From contig CAJTJP010000029.1 of assembly GCA_910576855.1 (NCBI GenBank), positions 1 through 34,100 of the forward strand: 34,100 nucleotides of DNA, read 5' to 3'. Origin of the DNA: Erysipelotrichales bacterium (GTDB taxonomy: Bacteria > Bacillota_I > Bacilli_A > Erysipelotrichales > Erysipelotrichaceae). Below, one piece after another: positions 23,221-30,991 of the stretch (its first letter is position 1; the number at the start of each line of letters is the position of its first letter). Made by a program: the position numbers and the translations under genes. Below the pieces are notes generated by a model. The model was not told where the DNA came from, made no database searches, and was given only the letters and a program-made list of their open reading frames with translations.

Positions 23221-26145
23221 ATGATAAAAAGTAAAGCGAAAAAGTTTGGGTTAACGGTATTATCATCAGCAATGCTGGCGGGCATTGTAAATCCGTTTCC
23301 TGTAATTGCGGCAGAGCCGTTAAAGGGAAAAAATGATATAGCAGCGCAGGCCTTTGATACGACAAAGCCGGTGTTTGAAAGACTGGAATTGCCGCAAAAC
23401 GGTCAAACGGTAAAGGTAGGGGACAAGATACCGGTATATGTATATGCCTATGATGCGGACAGTGGTATCAAAACACTGGAAACAAGAATTACATTTACTG
23501 ATAAGGAATTAGATTTATATGAGGTTGAATACATACTTTGTGAGTATAATGAACAAAGCAAGCGTTATGAAGGTGTAATTGAAGTTATTGACGGCGGCTA
23601 TACGAAATTGGAAATCAGTAAAGTTGTCATCACGGATAACAGCGGGAATATCCTTGAGGATTATCTCGAAGATTTGGATAATGTTCATGCGATGATCGAA
23701 GGCGGAACTTATGTCGATAACGAGAAGGGAATCATCGCTGAAGCTTCCGATATTCAAATCACAAAGATGAATCAGGTCGTTTCTGATAAAGCGGAGCTGA
23801 CAGTCAGTGTTACGCTTCCGGAAAATGCGAATGAGGATATTGATTCATTGAATGCTGAATTTTATAATGACAGCCGCGGATATACAGGTACGACTCTGAA
23901 TAAAAGTACGACTGACCCAAGATTGTTTACGGGAACGATTACCTTTAATTATAACGGTAAGTATCGTCTGGATGTGTTAGATGCACATAACAGTACCGGA
24001 ATCAATATGGGCAGAGTTACCTACAGCAAAATGGACGACGTATGGGTAGAGGTTGAAAAGGAAGACTCTATCGTTCCTGTATTTAAATCCATTGAGATGA
24101 CTCACAGAGGCGAATTTGTAAAACCGGGGGATAGAATAGATATACGTGTAAAAGCTTCTGATAATGATAAGCTGGAGAAATCAGGCTATGTCGGAATGCG
24201 TGCGGTAATGGATAATATTGAAAATCGCTATCATAGTGTAGAGGTTACCTATAATGAAAAAGAAGATGTTTTTGAGGGCGTTTTTGAAATCACCAAAGAT
24301 ACATATCCTTGCGAATGGTATGTGGATGATGTCAGAATAGATGATGTATCCGGTAACGGTATCGATAATTTAAAATTGAATCTTGAAGAAGATTATTATG
24401 TACGAGTTAAGAACGGAAATACGTTTGTGAATCCGTCTTATAAGGTCGATTTACAATTTTATTCTTTAAACAGTAAAGGCGAAATGGTCAAATCCAAGGA
24501 GTTTAAGGGTGTAGAGGCAGATCGCAGAAGTAAATGGGGTGATGTGATCAAGAGTATGCCGAACGGCAGCACTGCATATAAAGGATTGAAATTTAAGGAA
24601 TGGAGTGATGAATACGGCGGAACCTTTACGCTTGATAAAGAAGTACTGGATGATGATTTAGTTATGTATTTTGCGAGCTATGATAAAAAAATCGTAAGAG
24701 GAAGCTATCATTATCCGAATAAAAACTTAAAATCCGACTACGGCCGCAAAGGTTACCCGGTAGAGCTGATTGTCGATCCTGATGAAACTTATGAAAACGT
24801 TTTTAAGCAATTAGCGAAAAAGGAAAAGCCGAGCAATATGTATTCCGAGGCAGTATTTACCGGTTGGGATATGGATACATCTTACAGGGGTGAGCTTCGC
24901 CGTACTGTAAATGAGCTTGACTTTTATGCAAAATTCAAAGATAAAGCTGTAGTAAATATCTATAAAGATTACTATGATGAAAACGGAAAGGATGCGCTCC
25001 TTGATATTCAAAATAAACTTGAATATGCAGTCGTAGATAAAAATACAACTTATCAGACATTAATGGATCGCTATGGAAAACGAAGCGTTAAGCATTATAA
25101 AGGACTGCGTTTTAAAGAATGGGACATTATATGTCCATACGGACAGGAATCGGAACCAATCAAAGATACTGGTTTCGAATACTCTTCTATTTATTTCTTA
25201 GCCCAATATGATAATTGTATGGTAAGCATAGTTGTACAAGATAAGGCATATGAATATGATTATTCACAAGAAATAAATTATAAATATTTAAAACCAATTG
25301 TAGTTGAAAAGGGAGCTACAATTACGTTACCAAAGGATATCGGAGCATACAAGGATATTAATTGGAAATATAATTATACTGCCAATATCTTACAAGGGGT
25401 TAGAACGCCGGTGAATTTGAAGGGCGGCGAGAAAGTTAAGGTAGAAAGATCGTCTCATTATTTGGGATATACGGATTCAGGCACGGAACCAAATCAGCCA
25501 ATCATTAATCCGGAAGTTAATAATAAATTATCTCAAGCAGTCATTGATGAAATTGCCGATCGTATCGAGACTGCTAAGTCCGGTGAGGTTATTGAAGTAA
25601 CGATGAATAATGCCACAGTTGTTCCTAAGCATATTTTAGAGGTATTAAAAGGTAAGGATGTAACTGTTAAGTTAAATATGAAGGGCTATACTTGGACTAT
25701 AAACGGAAAGGATATTTTCGCTGAGAATTTAAAAGATATCAATCTTAAGGTTACCTTCAATACCAACAATATTCCGAACGATGTAGTGAGTCAATTAGCA
25801 CAGGGAAATCCGGTAAAACAGCTTTCTTTGGCTCATAACGGTAACTTTGGCTTTAAAGCGAATTTGACCTTTGATATCGGAGATGAATTTAAGGGAAAAT
25901 ACGGCAATTTATATTATTATGACAGTGATCGCAAAATGGTATTTATGAATGCAGGTCAGATCAAAGAGGATGGAAAGCTTACCGTTTCATTCAGTCATGC
26001 TTCAGAATATGCGATTGTGATCAGCGATACGGCAACACCAAATACAGGAGATGAAACAAATGCTTCCTTGTATCTCATGTTGATGCTTATGACATTGGGC
26101 ATGGGCAGTTACTTCTTATGGAAAAAGCATAAGGAAACAGTATAA
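23221..26145 (+). CDS. Large cell-wall-anchored surface protein, TPNTG sorting signal
   Basis: A 974-residue secreted protein. The signal peptide is residues 1 to about 31 (hydrophobic core TVLSSAMLAGIV, Ala cleavage site). Two copies of an Ig-like module occupy about 48-180 and 280-400; they share a [D]-x-x-[K/V]-PVF start and the V-K-[V/P]-GD motif. The middle (about 405-760) holds repeated beta-grasp-like units marked by GLKFKEW, VFTGWD and GLRFKEW. A beta-rich domain precedes the anchor. The C-terminus has TPNTG (939-943), a hydrophobic segment (948-967) and KKHKETV, a sortase substrate with Thr in place of Leu. GGAGG lies eight bases before the ATG. No enzyme domain is seen, so adhesion is inferred. 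Control is probably by the divergent XRE protein. Confidence 0.9.
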   Translation: MIKSKAKKFGLTVLSSAMLAGIVNPFPVIAAEPLKGKNDIAAQAFDTTKPVFERLELPQNGQTVKVGDKIPVYVYAYDADSGIKTLETRITFTDKELDLYEVEYILCEYNEQSKRYEGVIEVIDGGYTKLEISKVVITDNSGNILEDYLEDLDNVHAMIEGGTYVDNEKGIIAEASDIQITKMNQVVSDKAELTVSVTLPENANEDIDSLNAEFYNDSRGYTGTTLNKSTTDPRLFTGTITFNYNGKYRLDVLDAHNSTGINMGRVTYSKMDDVWVEVEKEDSIVPVFKSIEMTHRGEFVKPGDRIDIRVKASDNDKLEKSGYVGMRAVMDNIENRYHSVEVTYNEKEDVFEGVFEITKDTYPCEWYVDDVRIDDVSGNGIDNLKLNLEEDYYVRVKNGNTFVNPSYKVDLQFYSLNSKGEMVKSKEFKGVEADRRSKWGDVIKSMPNGSTAYKGLKFKEWSDEYGGTFTLDKEVLDDDLVMYFASYDKKIVRGSYHYPNKNLKSDYGRKGYPVELIVDPDETYENVFKQLAKKEKPSNMYSEAVFTGWDMDTSYRGELRRTVNELDFYAKFKDKAVVNIYKDYYDENGKDALLDIQNKLEYAVVDKNTTYQTLMDRYGKRSVKHYKGLRFKEWDIICPYGQESEPIKDTGFEYSSIYFLAQYDNCMVSIVVQDKAYEYDYSQEINYKYLKPIVVEKGATITLPKDIGAYKDINWKYNYTANILQGVRTPVNLKGGEKVKVERSSHYLGYTDSGTEPNQPIINPEVNNKLSQAVIDEIADRIETAKSGEVIEVTMNNATVVPKHILEVLKGKDVTVKLNMKGYTWTINGKDIFAENLKDINLKVTFNTNNIPNDVVSQLAQGNPVKQLSLAHNGNFGFKANLTFDIGDEFKGKYGNLYYYDSDRKMVFMNAGQIKEDGKLTVSFSHASEYAIVISDTATPNTGDETNASLYLMLMLMTLGMGSYFLWKKHKETV

Positions 26146-26185
26146 CAGATTAACCATTGTTTCACACCACTACCAAGAATAAAAT

Positions 26186-26218
26186 AAGAAGGTATGATAG
26201 AGTCATATCTTCTTTTTT
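26186..26218 (+). terminator. Terminator of the surface-protein gene
   Basis: A 12-bp stem: AAGAAGGTATGA (26186-26197) with TCATATCTTCTT (26203-26214), one G-U pair, five-base loop and a T-run to 26218. The stretch 26219-26395 has no gene; an 8-of-9 stem CTGAAATCA/TGATATCAG (26318-26368) followed by six T residues is a possible second terminator. Confidence 0.88.
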
Positions 26219-26395
26219 CAATATACGAATAAATGGTATGTTGAAATTGAATAGGAAAAGGAAAGTGTTGATACGAATGGATATTCACAAAAGCATAGGA
26301 ATAGAATAGAAAGGGGTCTGAAATCATAGAAGGCTTGTAATTACAGGAATCTTTCCTTTTGATATCAGCTTTTTTCAAAAATTAATTGTACCTAC

Positions 26396-26424
26396 TAGGA
26401 AAACGCTTTCAAAAAGTGTATAAT
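26396..26424 (+). promoter_or_regulatory. ppdK promoter overlapped by a cre site
   Basis: TATAAT (26419-26424) with a weak TAGGAA -35 box (26396-26401). GGAAAACGCTTTCA (26398-26411) matches the CcpA cre consensus TGWAANCGNTNWCA at 13 of 14 positions; only the first base differs. The cre lies across the -35 box and spacer, the usual place for catabolite repression. Confidence 0.75.
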
Positions 26425-26458
26425 AAATCTATGTGAATACATATGAGGAGGAAAAGCA

Positions 26459-29086
26459 ATGGATAAAAAATATGTATATTTGTTTTCTGAAGGAAATGAA
26501 AATATGCGTGAATTGCTTGGCGGTAAAGGCGCTAACTTAGCTGAAATGATGAATTTAGGTATGCCTGTACCGTACGGCTTTACCATTACAACGGAAGCTT
26601 GTAATCGTTATTATGATGATAATGAAACGATTAACGATGCAATCAAGGCGGAGATTTTCGATTACTTAGGTAAATTGGAGGAATTGGCCGATAAACGCTT
26701 CGGTGATGCAAAAAATCCGTTACTTGTATCTGTGCGTTCCGGTGCACGTGCTTCGATGCCCGGTATGATGGATACGATTTTGAATCTTGGTATGAATGAT
26801 GATGTCGTAAAGGGAGTTGCCGAATTATCCGGCAGTGAGCGCTTTGCGTATGATTCTTATCGTCGTTTTATTCAGATGTTTGCCGATGTAGTTATGGGTT
26901 TAAATAAAGCACGCTTTGAAGAAATCATCGATGAGATGAAGGAGCGAAAGGGCGTTAAGCAGGATACGGAATTAGACGGCGAAGATATGAAGGAAATGGT
27001 AAAACGCTTCAAGGCGTTTTATCAGGATGAGCTTCATGAGGAATTCCCGAGCGATCCAAGAGAGCAGCTGTATCGTTCCGTAGAGGCTGTGTTCCGTTCT
27101 TGGAATAATCCGCGTGCTATTTTCTATCGTAAAATGAATGATATTCCGGGAAGCTGGGGTACGGCAGTCAACGTACAGATGATGGTATTTGGCAATATGG
27201 GCAATGACTGCGGAACCGGGGTTGCCTTCACCCGTAATCCGAGCACCGGTGAAAACAAGCTGTACGGCGAATTTTTGATGAATGCTCAGGGTGAGGATGT
27301 CGTTGCGGGTATTCGTACCCCGCAGACGATCGATCAGCTGAAGGATGTAATGCCTGAAGCATATGATACTTTTACTAAAATTTGTGAAAAACTAGAAACA
27401 CACTATAAGAATATGCAGGATATGGAGTTCACGATTGAACGTGGTAAACTGTTTATGCTACAGACAAGAAACGGAAAACGCACTGCAGCGGCAGCCTTGA
27501 AAATTGCCTGTGATATGTTTGATGAAGGCATGATTACCAAAGAGGAAGCCTTGATGATGGTGGAGCCGAAGCAGTTGGACAGCTTATTGCATCCGCGCTT
27601 TGATGATGGCAAGCTGAAGGCTGCTAAGCCGATTGCTTCTGCATTACCGGCATCTCCGGGTGCGGCATGCGGACAAATTGTTTTTACGGCTGAAGAAGCG
27701 ATTGAAGAAAGTGAAAAGGGCAATAAGGTCGTGCTTGTGCGCTTGGAAACCTCACCTGAGGACATTGAAGGAATGCATGTATCCGAGGGTATTTTAACCG
27801 TTCGAGGCGGTATGACATCTCATGCGGCAGTTGTTGCCCGCGGTATGGGTACTTGCTGTGTATCCGGCTGCGGAGAAATTAAAATTAATGAAGCAGATCG
27901 TTCTTTTGAAGTAAACGGAACAATCTATCATGCCGGTGATTATATTTCCTTAGACGGTTCTACCGGCAACATTTACGGTGAGGCGATTCCGACAGTTCCG
28001 GCAGCGATTTCCGGTGATTTCGAACGCTTTATGAATTGGGCTGATGAGGTGCGTGTTTTACAGGTAAGAACGAATGCCGATACACCGAAGGATGCGGTAC
28101 AGGCTGTTAAATTCGGTGCACAGGGAATCGGCTTGGTTCGTACGGAGCATATGTTCTTTGAGGGCGATCGTATCAAGGCGGTAAGAGAAATGATCGTTTC
28201 AAAGAATGAGGAACAACGCCGTAAGGCATTGAGTAAATTACTGCCGATGCAAAGAGGCGATTTTGAGGGCATTTATGAGGCTATGGAAGGCCGTCCGGTT
28301 ACGATTCGTTATTTGGATCCGCCTTTGCATGAATTCCTGCCTACAAGCGCACAGGATATTGAACAGCTTGCACAGGAAATGAATATCAGTGTGGAAGAAC
28401 TGCGCAGTGTTGTTGTCTCCTTACATGAATTTAATCCGATGATGGGACATCGCGGTTGCCGTTTGGCAGTTTCTTATCCGGAAATTGCGGAAATGCAGAC
28501 AACGGCAGTAATCGAAGCGGCAATCAATGTGAATCGCAAGCATCCGGATTGGAAGGTCGTTCCGGAAATCATGATTCCGCTTGTCGGTGATATTAATGAA
28601 TTGAAGTATGTAAAAAATGTTGTTGTAAAAACTGCAGAGGAAGTGTTAAAGCGTGAAAATGCTGTGATGGAATATCATGTAGGTACTATGATCGAGATTC
28701 CTCGTGCTGCATTACTGGCAGATGAAATCGCCCAAGAGGCTGAGTTCTTCTCCTTCGGTACGAACGATTTGACCCAGATGACCTTTGGTTTCTCTCGTGA
28801 TGATGCAGGTGCATTCTTAAACGATTATTACGGAAAGAAAATCTTTGAACAAGACCCATTCTCACGTGTCGATCAAAAGGGCGTCGGCAAGCTGATCAAA
28901 CTGGCGGTTGAAGGCGGTAAGGCAACTCGTCCTAATATCAAGCTGGGAATCTGCGGTGAGCACGGCGGTGATCCGAGCACAATTGATTTCTGTCATCGTA
29001 TGGGCTTGACGTATGTATCCTGCAGTCCGTTCCGTGTACCGATTGCGCGACTTGCGGCAGCTCAGGCAGCAATTACAAATAAATAA
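26459..29086 (+). CDS. ppdK: Pyruvate, phosphate dikinase
   Basis: PPDK interconverts pyruvate, ATP and phosphate with PEP, AMP and pyrophosphate. In anaerobes it serves glycolysis or gluconeogenesis. Domain order is nucleotide-binding (1 to about 340), swivelling phosphohistidine and PEP/pyruvate TIM barrel. The phosphorylated His is residue 455 in GGMTSHAAVVARG, the same number as in Clostridium symbiosum. The catalytic Cys is at about 832 in CGEHGGDPS. Length 875 is normal. GAGGAGG precedes the ATG. The gene is single, with no PPDK regulatory protein nearby. The cre site implies repression by CcpA on preferred sugars. Confidence 0.98.
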   Translation: MDKKYVYLFSEGNENMRELLGGKGANLAEMMNLGMPVPYGFTITTEACNRYYDDNETINDAIKAEIFDYLGKLEELADKRFGDAKNPLLVSVRSGARASMPGMMDTILNLGMNDDVVKGVAELSGSERFAYDSYRRFIQMFADVVMGLNKARFEEIIDEMKERKGVKQDTELDGEDMKEMVKRFKAFYQDELHEEFPSDPREQLYRSVEAVFRSWNNPRAIFYRKMNDIPGSWGTAVNVQMMVFGNMGNDCGTGVAFTRNPSTGENKLYGEFLMNAQGEDVVAGIRTPQTIDQLKDVMPEAYDTFTKICEKLETHYKNMQDMEFTIERGKLFMLQTRNGKRTAAAALKIACDMFDEGMITKEEALMMVEPKQLDSLLHPRFDDGKLKAAKPIASALPASPGAACGQIVFTAEEAIEESEKGNKVVLVRLETSPEDIEGMHVSEGILTVRGGMTSHAAVVARGMGTCCVSGCGEIKINEADRSFEVNGTIYHAGDYISLDGSTGNIYGEAIPTVPAAISGDFERFMNWADEVRVLQVRTNADTPKDAVQAVKFGAQGIGLVRTEHMFFEGDRIKAVREMIVSKNEEQRRKALSKLLPMQRGDFEGIYEAMEGRPVTIRYLDPPLHEFLPTSAQDIEQLAQEMNISVEELRSVVVSLHEFNPMMGHRGCRLAVSYPEIAEMQTTAVIEAAINVNRKHPDWKVVPEIMIPLVGDINELKYVKNVVVKTAEEVLKRENAVMEYHVGTMIEIPRAALLADEIAQEAEFFSFGTNDLTQMTFGFSRDDAGAFLNDYYGKKIFEQDPFSRVDQKGVGKLIKLAVEGGKATRPNIKLGICGEHGGDPSTIDFCHRMGLTYVSCSPFRVPIARLAAAQAAITNK

Positions 29087-29092
29087 GCAAAT

Positions 29093-29124
29093 GAAAACGA
29101 TAGGAAGCGATTCTTATCGTTTTT
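29093..29124 (+). terminator. ppdK terminator with GNRA tetraloop
   Basis: GAAAACGATAGGAA (29093-29106) pairs with TTCTTATCGTTTTT (29111-29124) around the tetraloop GCGA, with G-U pairs at 29093/29124 and 29103/29114. It begins seven bases after the ppdK stop. Confidence 0.92.
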
Positions 29125-29647
29125 CTTATGTAAGGTCAAAATTTATAAAAGGCTGCTCAAATGGAGGTTTAACGGCACTAAGATAACCGGCACTGACATT
29201 AAGACGGGAATCAGTGTAATATTGTGAACAAAGTATGCTTAATACCCGCATTATATTGTAACAGGCTGTTATCGTGTGGTATTATAAAAAGGATTTTAAA
29301 CAGATATCTGCTGAACCGGAAGGATATGCAAAGCCAACAGAGTCTGAGAAATGTATTAGATATGAATGTGAAAGAGCTGCGGAGGGAATTGAGAGATGCG
29401 ATATAATAAATTCTATGACTAAGCTGAGTAATAAACTGCAAGGACAGTGAATACGGCACCACGTTTTTAATACTGCCGACAACCGAGAAAGACTGATAAG
29501 CAAATGAAAAAATGCTTTCATGATTATTCTTAAAATTTTGATGGTGCAATTATAAGTTGTTGATTAAAAAGCAAAAGAAGTCTTTAATATCTTTTTCACA
29601 TCCTCATGCAGATCATTTTTACAGCTTTTAAAGCTTATAAATACGCA
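29125..29647 (+). other. Intergenic stretch with small degraded reading frames
   Basis: No convincing gene. A CACTGA/TCAGTG hairpin lies at 29191-29216. TTGTAA and TATTAT make a weak promoter near 29258-29287. A 26-codon frame (ATG 29325, preceded by GGAAGG) and an 11-codon frame (ATG 29415) follow each other and end without recognisable products. A 15-base direct repeat, ATAAGCAAATGAAAA, occurs at 29083-29097 (end of ppdK) and again at 29496-29510. Confidence 0.3.
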
Positions 29648-29690
29648 TGTCAAAGACTTTTGACAGACAAAAATGCTTCTTTTCTATAGA
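29648..29690 (+). promoter_or_regulatory. Promoter and palindromic operator of the membrane XRE gene
   Basis: TGTCAAA (29648-29654), spacer GACT, TTTGACA (29659-29665) is a perfect inverted repeat. Its right arm contains a perfect TTGACA -35 box (29660-29665). The -10 box is TCTATA (29683-29688, 17 bases) or TATAGA (29685-29690, 19 bases). The ribosome-binding site begins at 29699, so the leader is very short. Confidence 0.65.
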
Positions 29691-29709
29691 ATGTAATCGG
29701 AGGTGCAGG

Positions 29710-30291
29710 ATGGATATCGGAGTGAGAATCAAACAATACAGAGAAAGACAAGGCATTACGCAAGAAGAGCTTGCGTTAAAAGTTTTTGTTTCAAGACAGA
29801 CTATATCAAATTGGGAAACGAATAAGAGTTATCCTGATATAAAAAGCTTGACTCTGTTATCTAATATCTTTCATGTATCTTTAGATGATTTCATAAAAGC
29901 TGATATAGAGGAGATGAGAAAGATAGTCGATAAAGATAAAATAAGAGAATTTAATATATTGAGTTATATTTTCCTGGCAGAAATTTTAATTGTAATGATC
30001 AGTGCATATCCGTTATTCAGCCTGGACGGATATATCGGTGTCGCTGTTTGGCTTTTGTTTTTTGTGATAACATTCGCTACAGCAGCAATCATTGAAAAGT
30101 TTAAAAAGAATAATGACATTCAAACGTATAAAGAGATAATTGCTTTTGTAGAAAATAAACCGTTAACTTATGAAGAATCGCAACGCGAAATAGGAAAAAG
30201 AATTTATCAAAAAATCCTGTTAGCTCTTCTGGCAGGTGTAATAACATTAATTACTGTTATTATTGTAATGGTTGTTGTAAATCATATTTGA
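29710..30291 (+). CDS. Membrane-bound XRE-family regulator
   Basis: A 193-residue protein with an N-terminal helix-turn-helix (about 7-61: GITQEELALKVFVSRQTISN, and a normal end at SLDDFIKAD). A charged linker (62-80) follows, then three predicted membrane helices (82-102, 108-128, 167-191). A polar loop of about 35 residues lies between helices 2 and 3. This is the pattern of small membrane-tethered XRE proteins whose signal is usually unknown. The start chosen is ATG 29710, with GGAGG seven bases upstream; a longer frame from 29647 would begin inside the operator. The 38-codon gene that follows shares its stop/ribosome-binding-site junction. Autoregulation is suggested by the palindrome on its -35 box. 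Confidence 0.9.
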   Translation: MDIGVRIKQYRERQGITQEELALKVFVSRQTISNWETNKSYPDIKSLTLLSNIFHVSLDDFIKADIEEMRKIVDKDKIREFNILSYIFLAEILIVMISAYPLFSLDGYIGVAVWLLFFVITFATAAIIEKFKKNNDIQTYKEIIAFVENKPLTYEESQREIGKRIYQKILLALLAGVITLITVIIVMVVVNHI

Positions 30292-30302
30292 GGAGGTATA
30301 AA

Positions 30303-30419
30303 ATGGAATTTTGGATTATATTTATTTTATTTGCATGTTTGGGCGGAAGCTGCTCATTAGCCGGAACTTGGTGGAGTAAAAAATGGTGGAGCGAAAGGAA
30401 AGAAAAGAAGTATAAATAA
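30303..30419 (+). CDS. 38-residue Trp-rich membrane microprotein
   Basis: ATG 30303 is preceded by a perfect AGGAGGT (30291-30297) that starts in the stop codon of the membrane XRE gene, so the two are translationally coupled. The product has one hydrophobic helix (WIIFILFACLGGSCSLAG) followed at once by four Trp in TWWSKKWW and a strongly basic tail ending EKKYK. It has two Cys. A strong terminator follows. I do not recognise a family. A role as signal input, partner or target of the membrane regulator is inferred from coupling. Confidence 0.75.
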   Translation: MEFWIIFILFACLGGSCSLAGTWWSKKWWSERKEKKYK

Positions 30420-30461
30420 GTGATTATCAGGCAGTATGACTGAAATGAAACGGATAAAATC

Positions 30462-30516
30462 AGAAATTGCTTCTACGGTGGGTTCATACACTGTTGTATG
30501 TGATTTCTTTTTTTTT
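30462..30516 (+). terminator. Terminator of the XRE/microprotein unit
   Basis: An outer AGAAAT (30462-30467)/ATTTCT (30503-30508) stem encloses CATACA (30485-30490)/TGTATG (30495-30500), followed by eight more T residues. Confidence 0.75.
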
Positions 30517-30671
30517 AGACAGAGGAGTATAACATACGATAAAATGGTAATATATCGAAGTATGAATTTATATTTTTATTACATCAGATAAGATCATTAT
30601 ACATTAAGTCGGAAAGTATTCATGAAAAATTGTAACCCCTAACATTTTTTAACAAGATTCGCTTTTAAACC

Positions 30672-30700
30672 TGTTCATAAAGGGCTGTTTGTGCTATAAT
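30672..30700 (+). promoter_or_regulatory. Promoter of the FIVAR surface-protein gene
   Basis: TGTTCA (30672-30677), a 17-base spacer and a perfect TATAAT (30695-30700) with an extended TG (30692-30693). A second TATAAT stands at 30775-30780 with a poorly spaced TTGAAT. The leader from the first promoter is about 285 bases, unusually long. The stretch 30517-30671 shows nothing gene-like. Confidence 0.6.
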
Positions 30701-30718
30701 TTATTGTGATGAATATGG

Positions 30719-30738
30719 TAAATAATGGTCATTATTTA
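30719..30738. promoter_or_regulatory. Perfect palindrome at the start of the long leader
   Basis: TAAATAATG (30719-30727), spacer GT, CATTATTTA (30730-30738). It lies about 20 bases after the TATAAT box, in the place of a repressor operator or a leader hairpin. A second inverted repeat, ATTCAA/TTGAAT, lies at 30743-30760. Confidence 0.55.
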
Positions 30739-30836
30739 TCACATTCAATTAAGGTTGAATTTCTGTGAAGTGTGTATAATAGTGTACATTAATAAACCAT
30801 GCTTATACGATCAAAAGTGTAGGCTATACATAAAAA

Positions 30837-30868
30837 AAACAGTGCTTTTGTTAAAAAAGCGACTGTTT
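30837..30868. other. Strong hairpin in the leader, terminator-like on the minus strand
   Basis: AAACAGT-GCTTTT (30837-30849) pairs with AAAAGC-(G)-ACTGTTT (30855-30868) with one bulge, about 13 pairs. On the + strand only TTTC follows. On the minus strand eight T residues follow the stem (complement of 30832-30839), so it could stop antisense transcription from the surface-protein gene. Confidence 0.5.
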
Positions 30869-30991
30869 CAAAATGTACACCTTTATAAACATTGCAGAGG
30901 GAAGGAGAGGGTGTGAAAGATAAACTGATGCGGTCGAAAGATCGAAACAAGCTTTATGAAAGCATGTCTGAAAGGACAGAAGGAGGGAAAC

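Noticed and set aside
26109..26378. 89-codon minus-strand frame between the surface gene and ppdK
   Set aside because: It crosses the terminator, lacks a ribosome-binding site and has no recognisable pattern.
29211..29549. 112-codon minus-strand frame after ppdK
   Set aside because: Ser/Phe-rich translation without a ribosome-binding site; it looks like chance.
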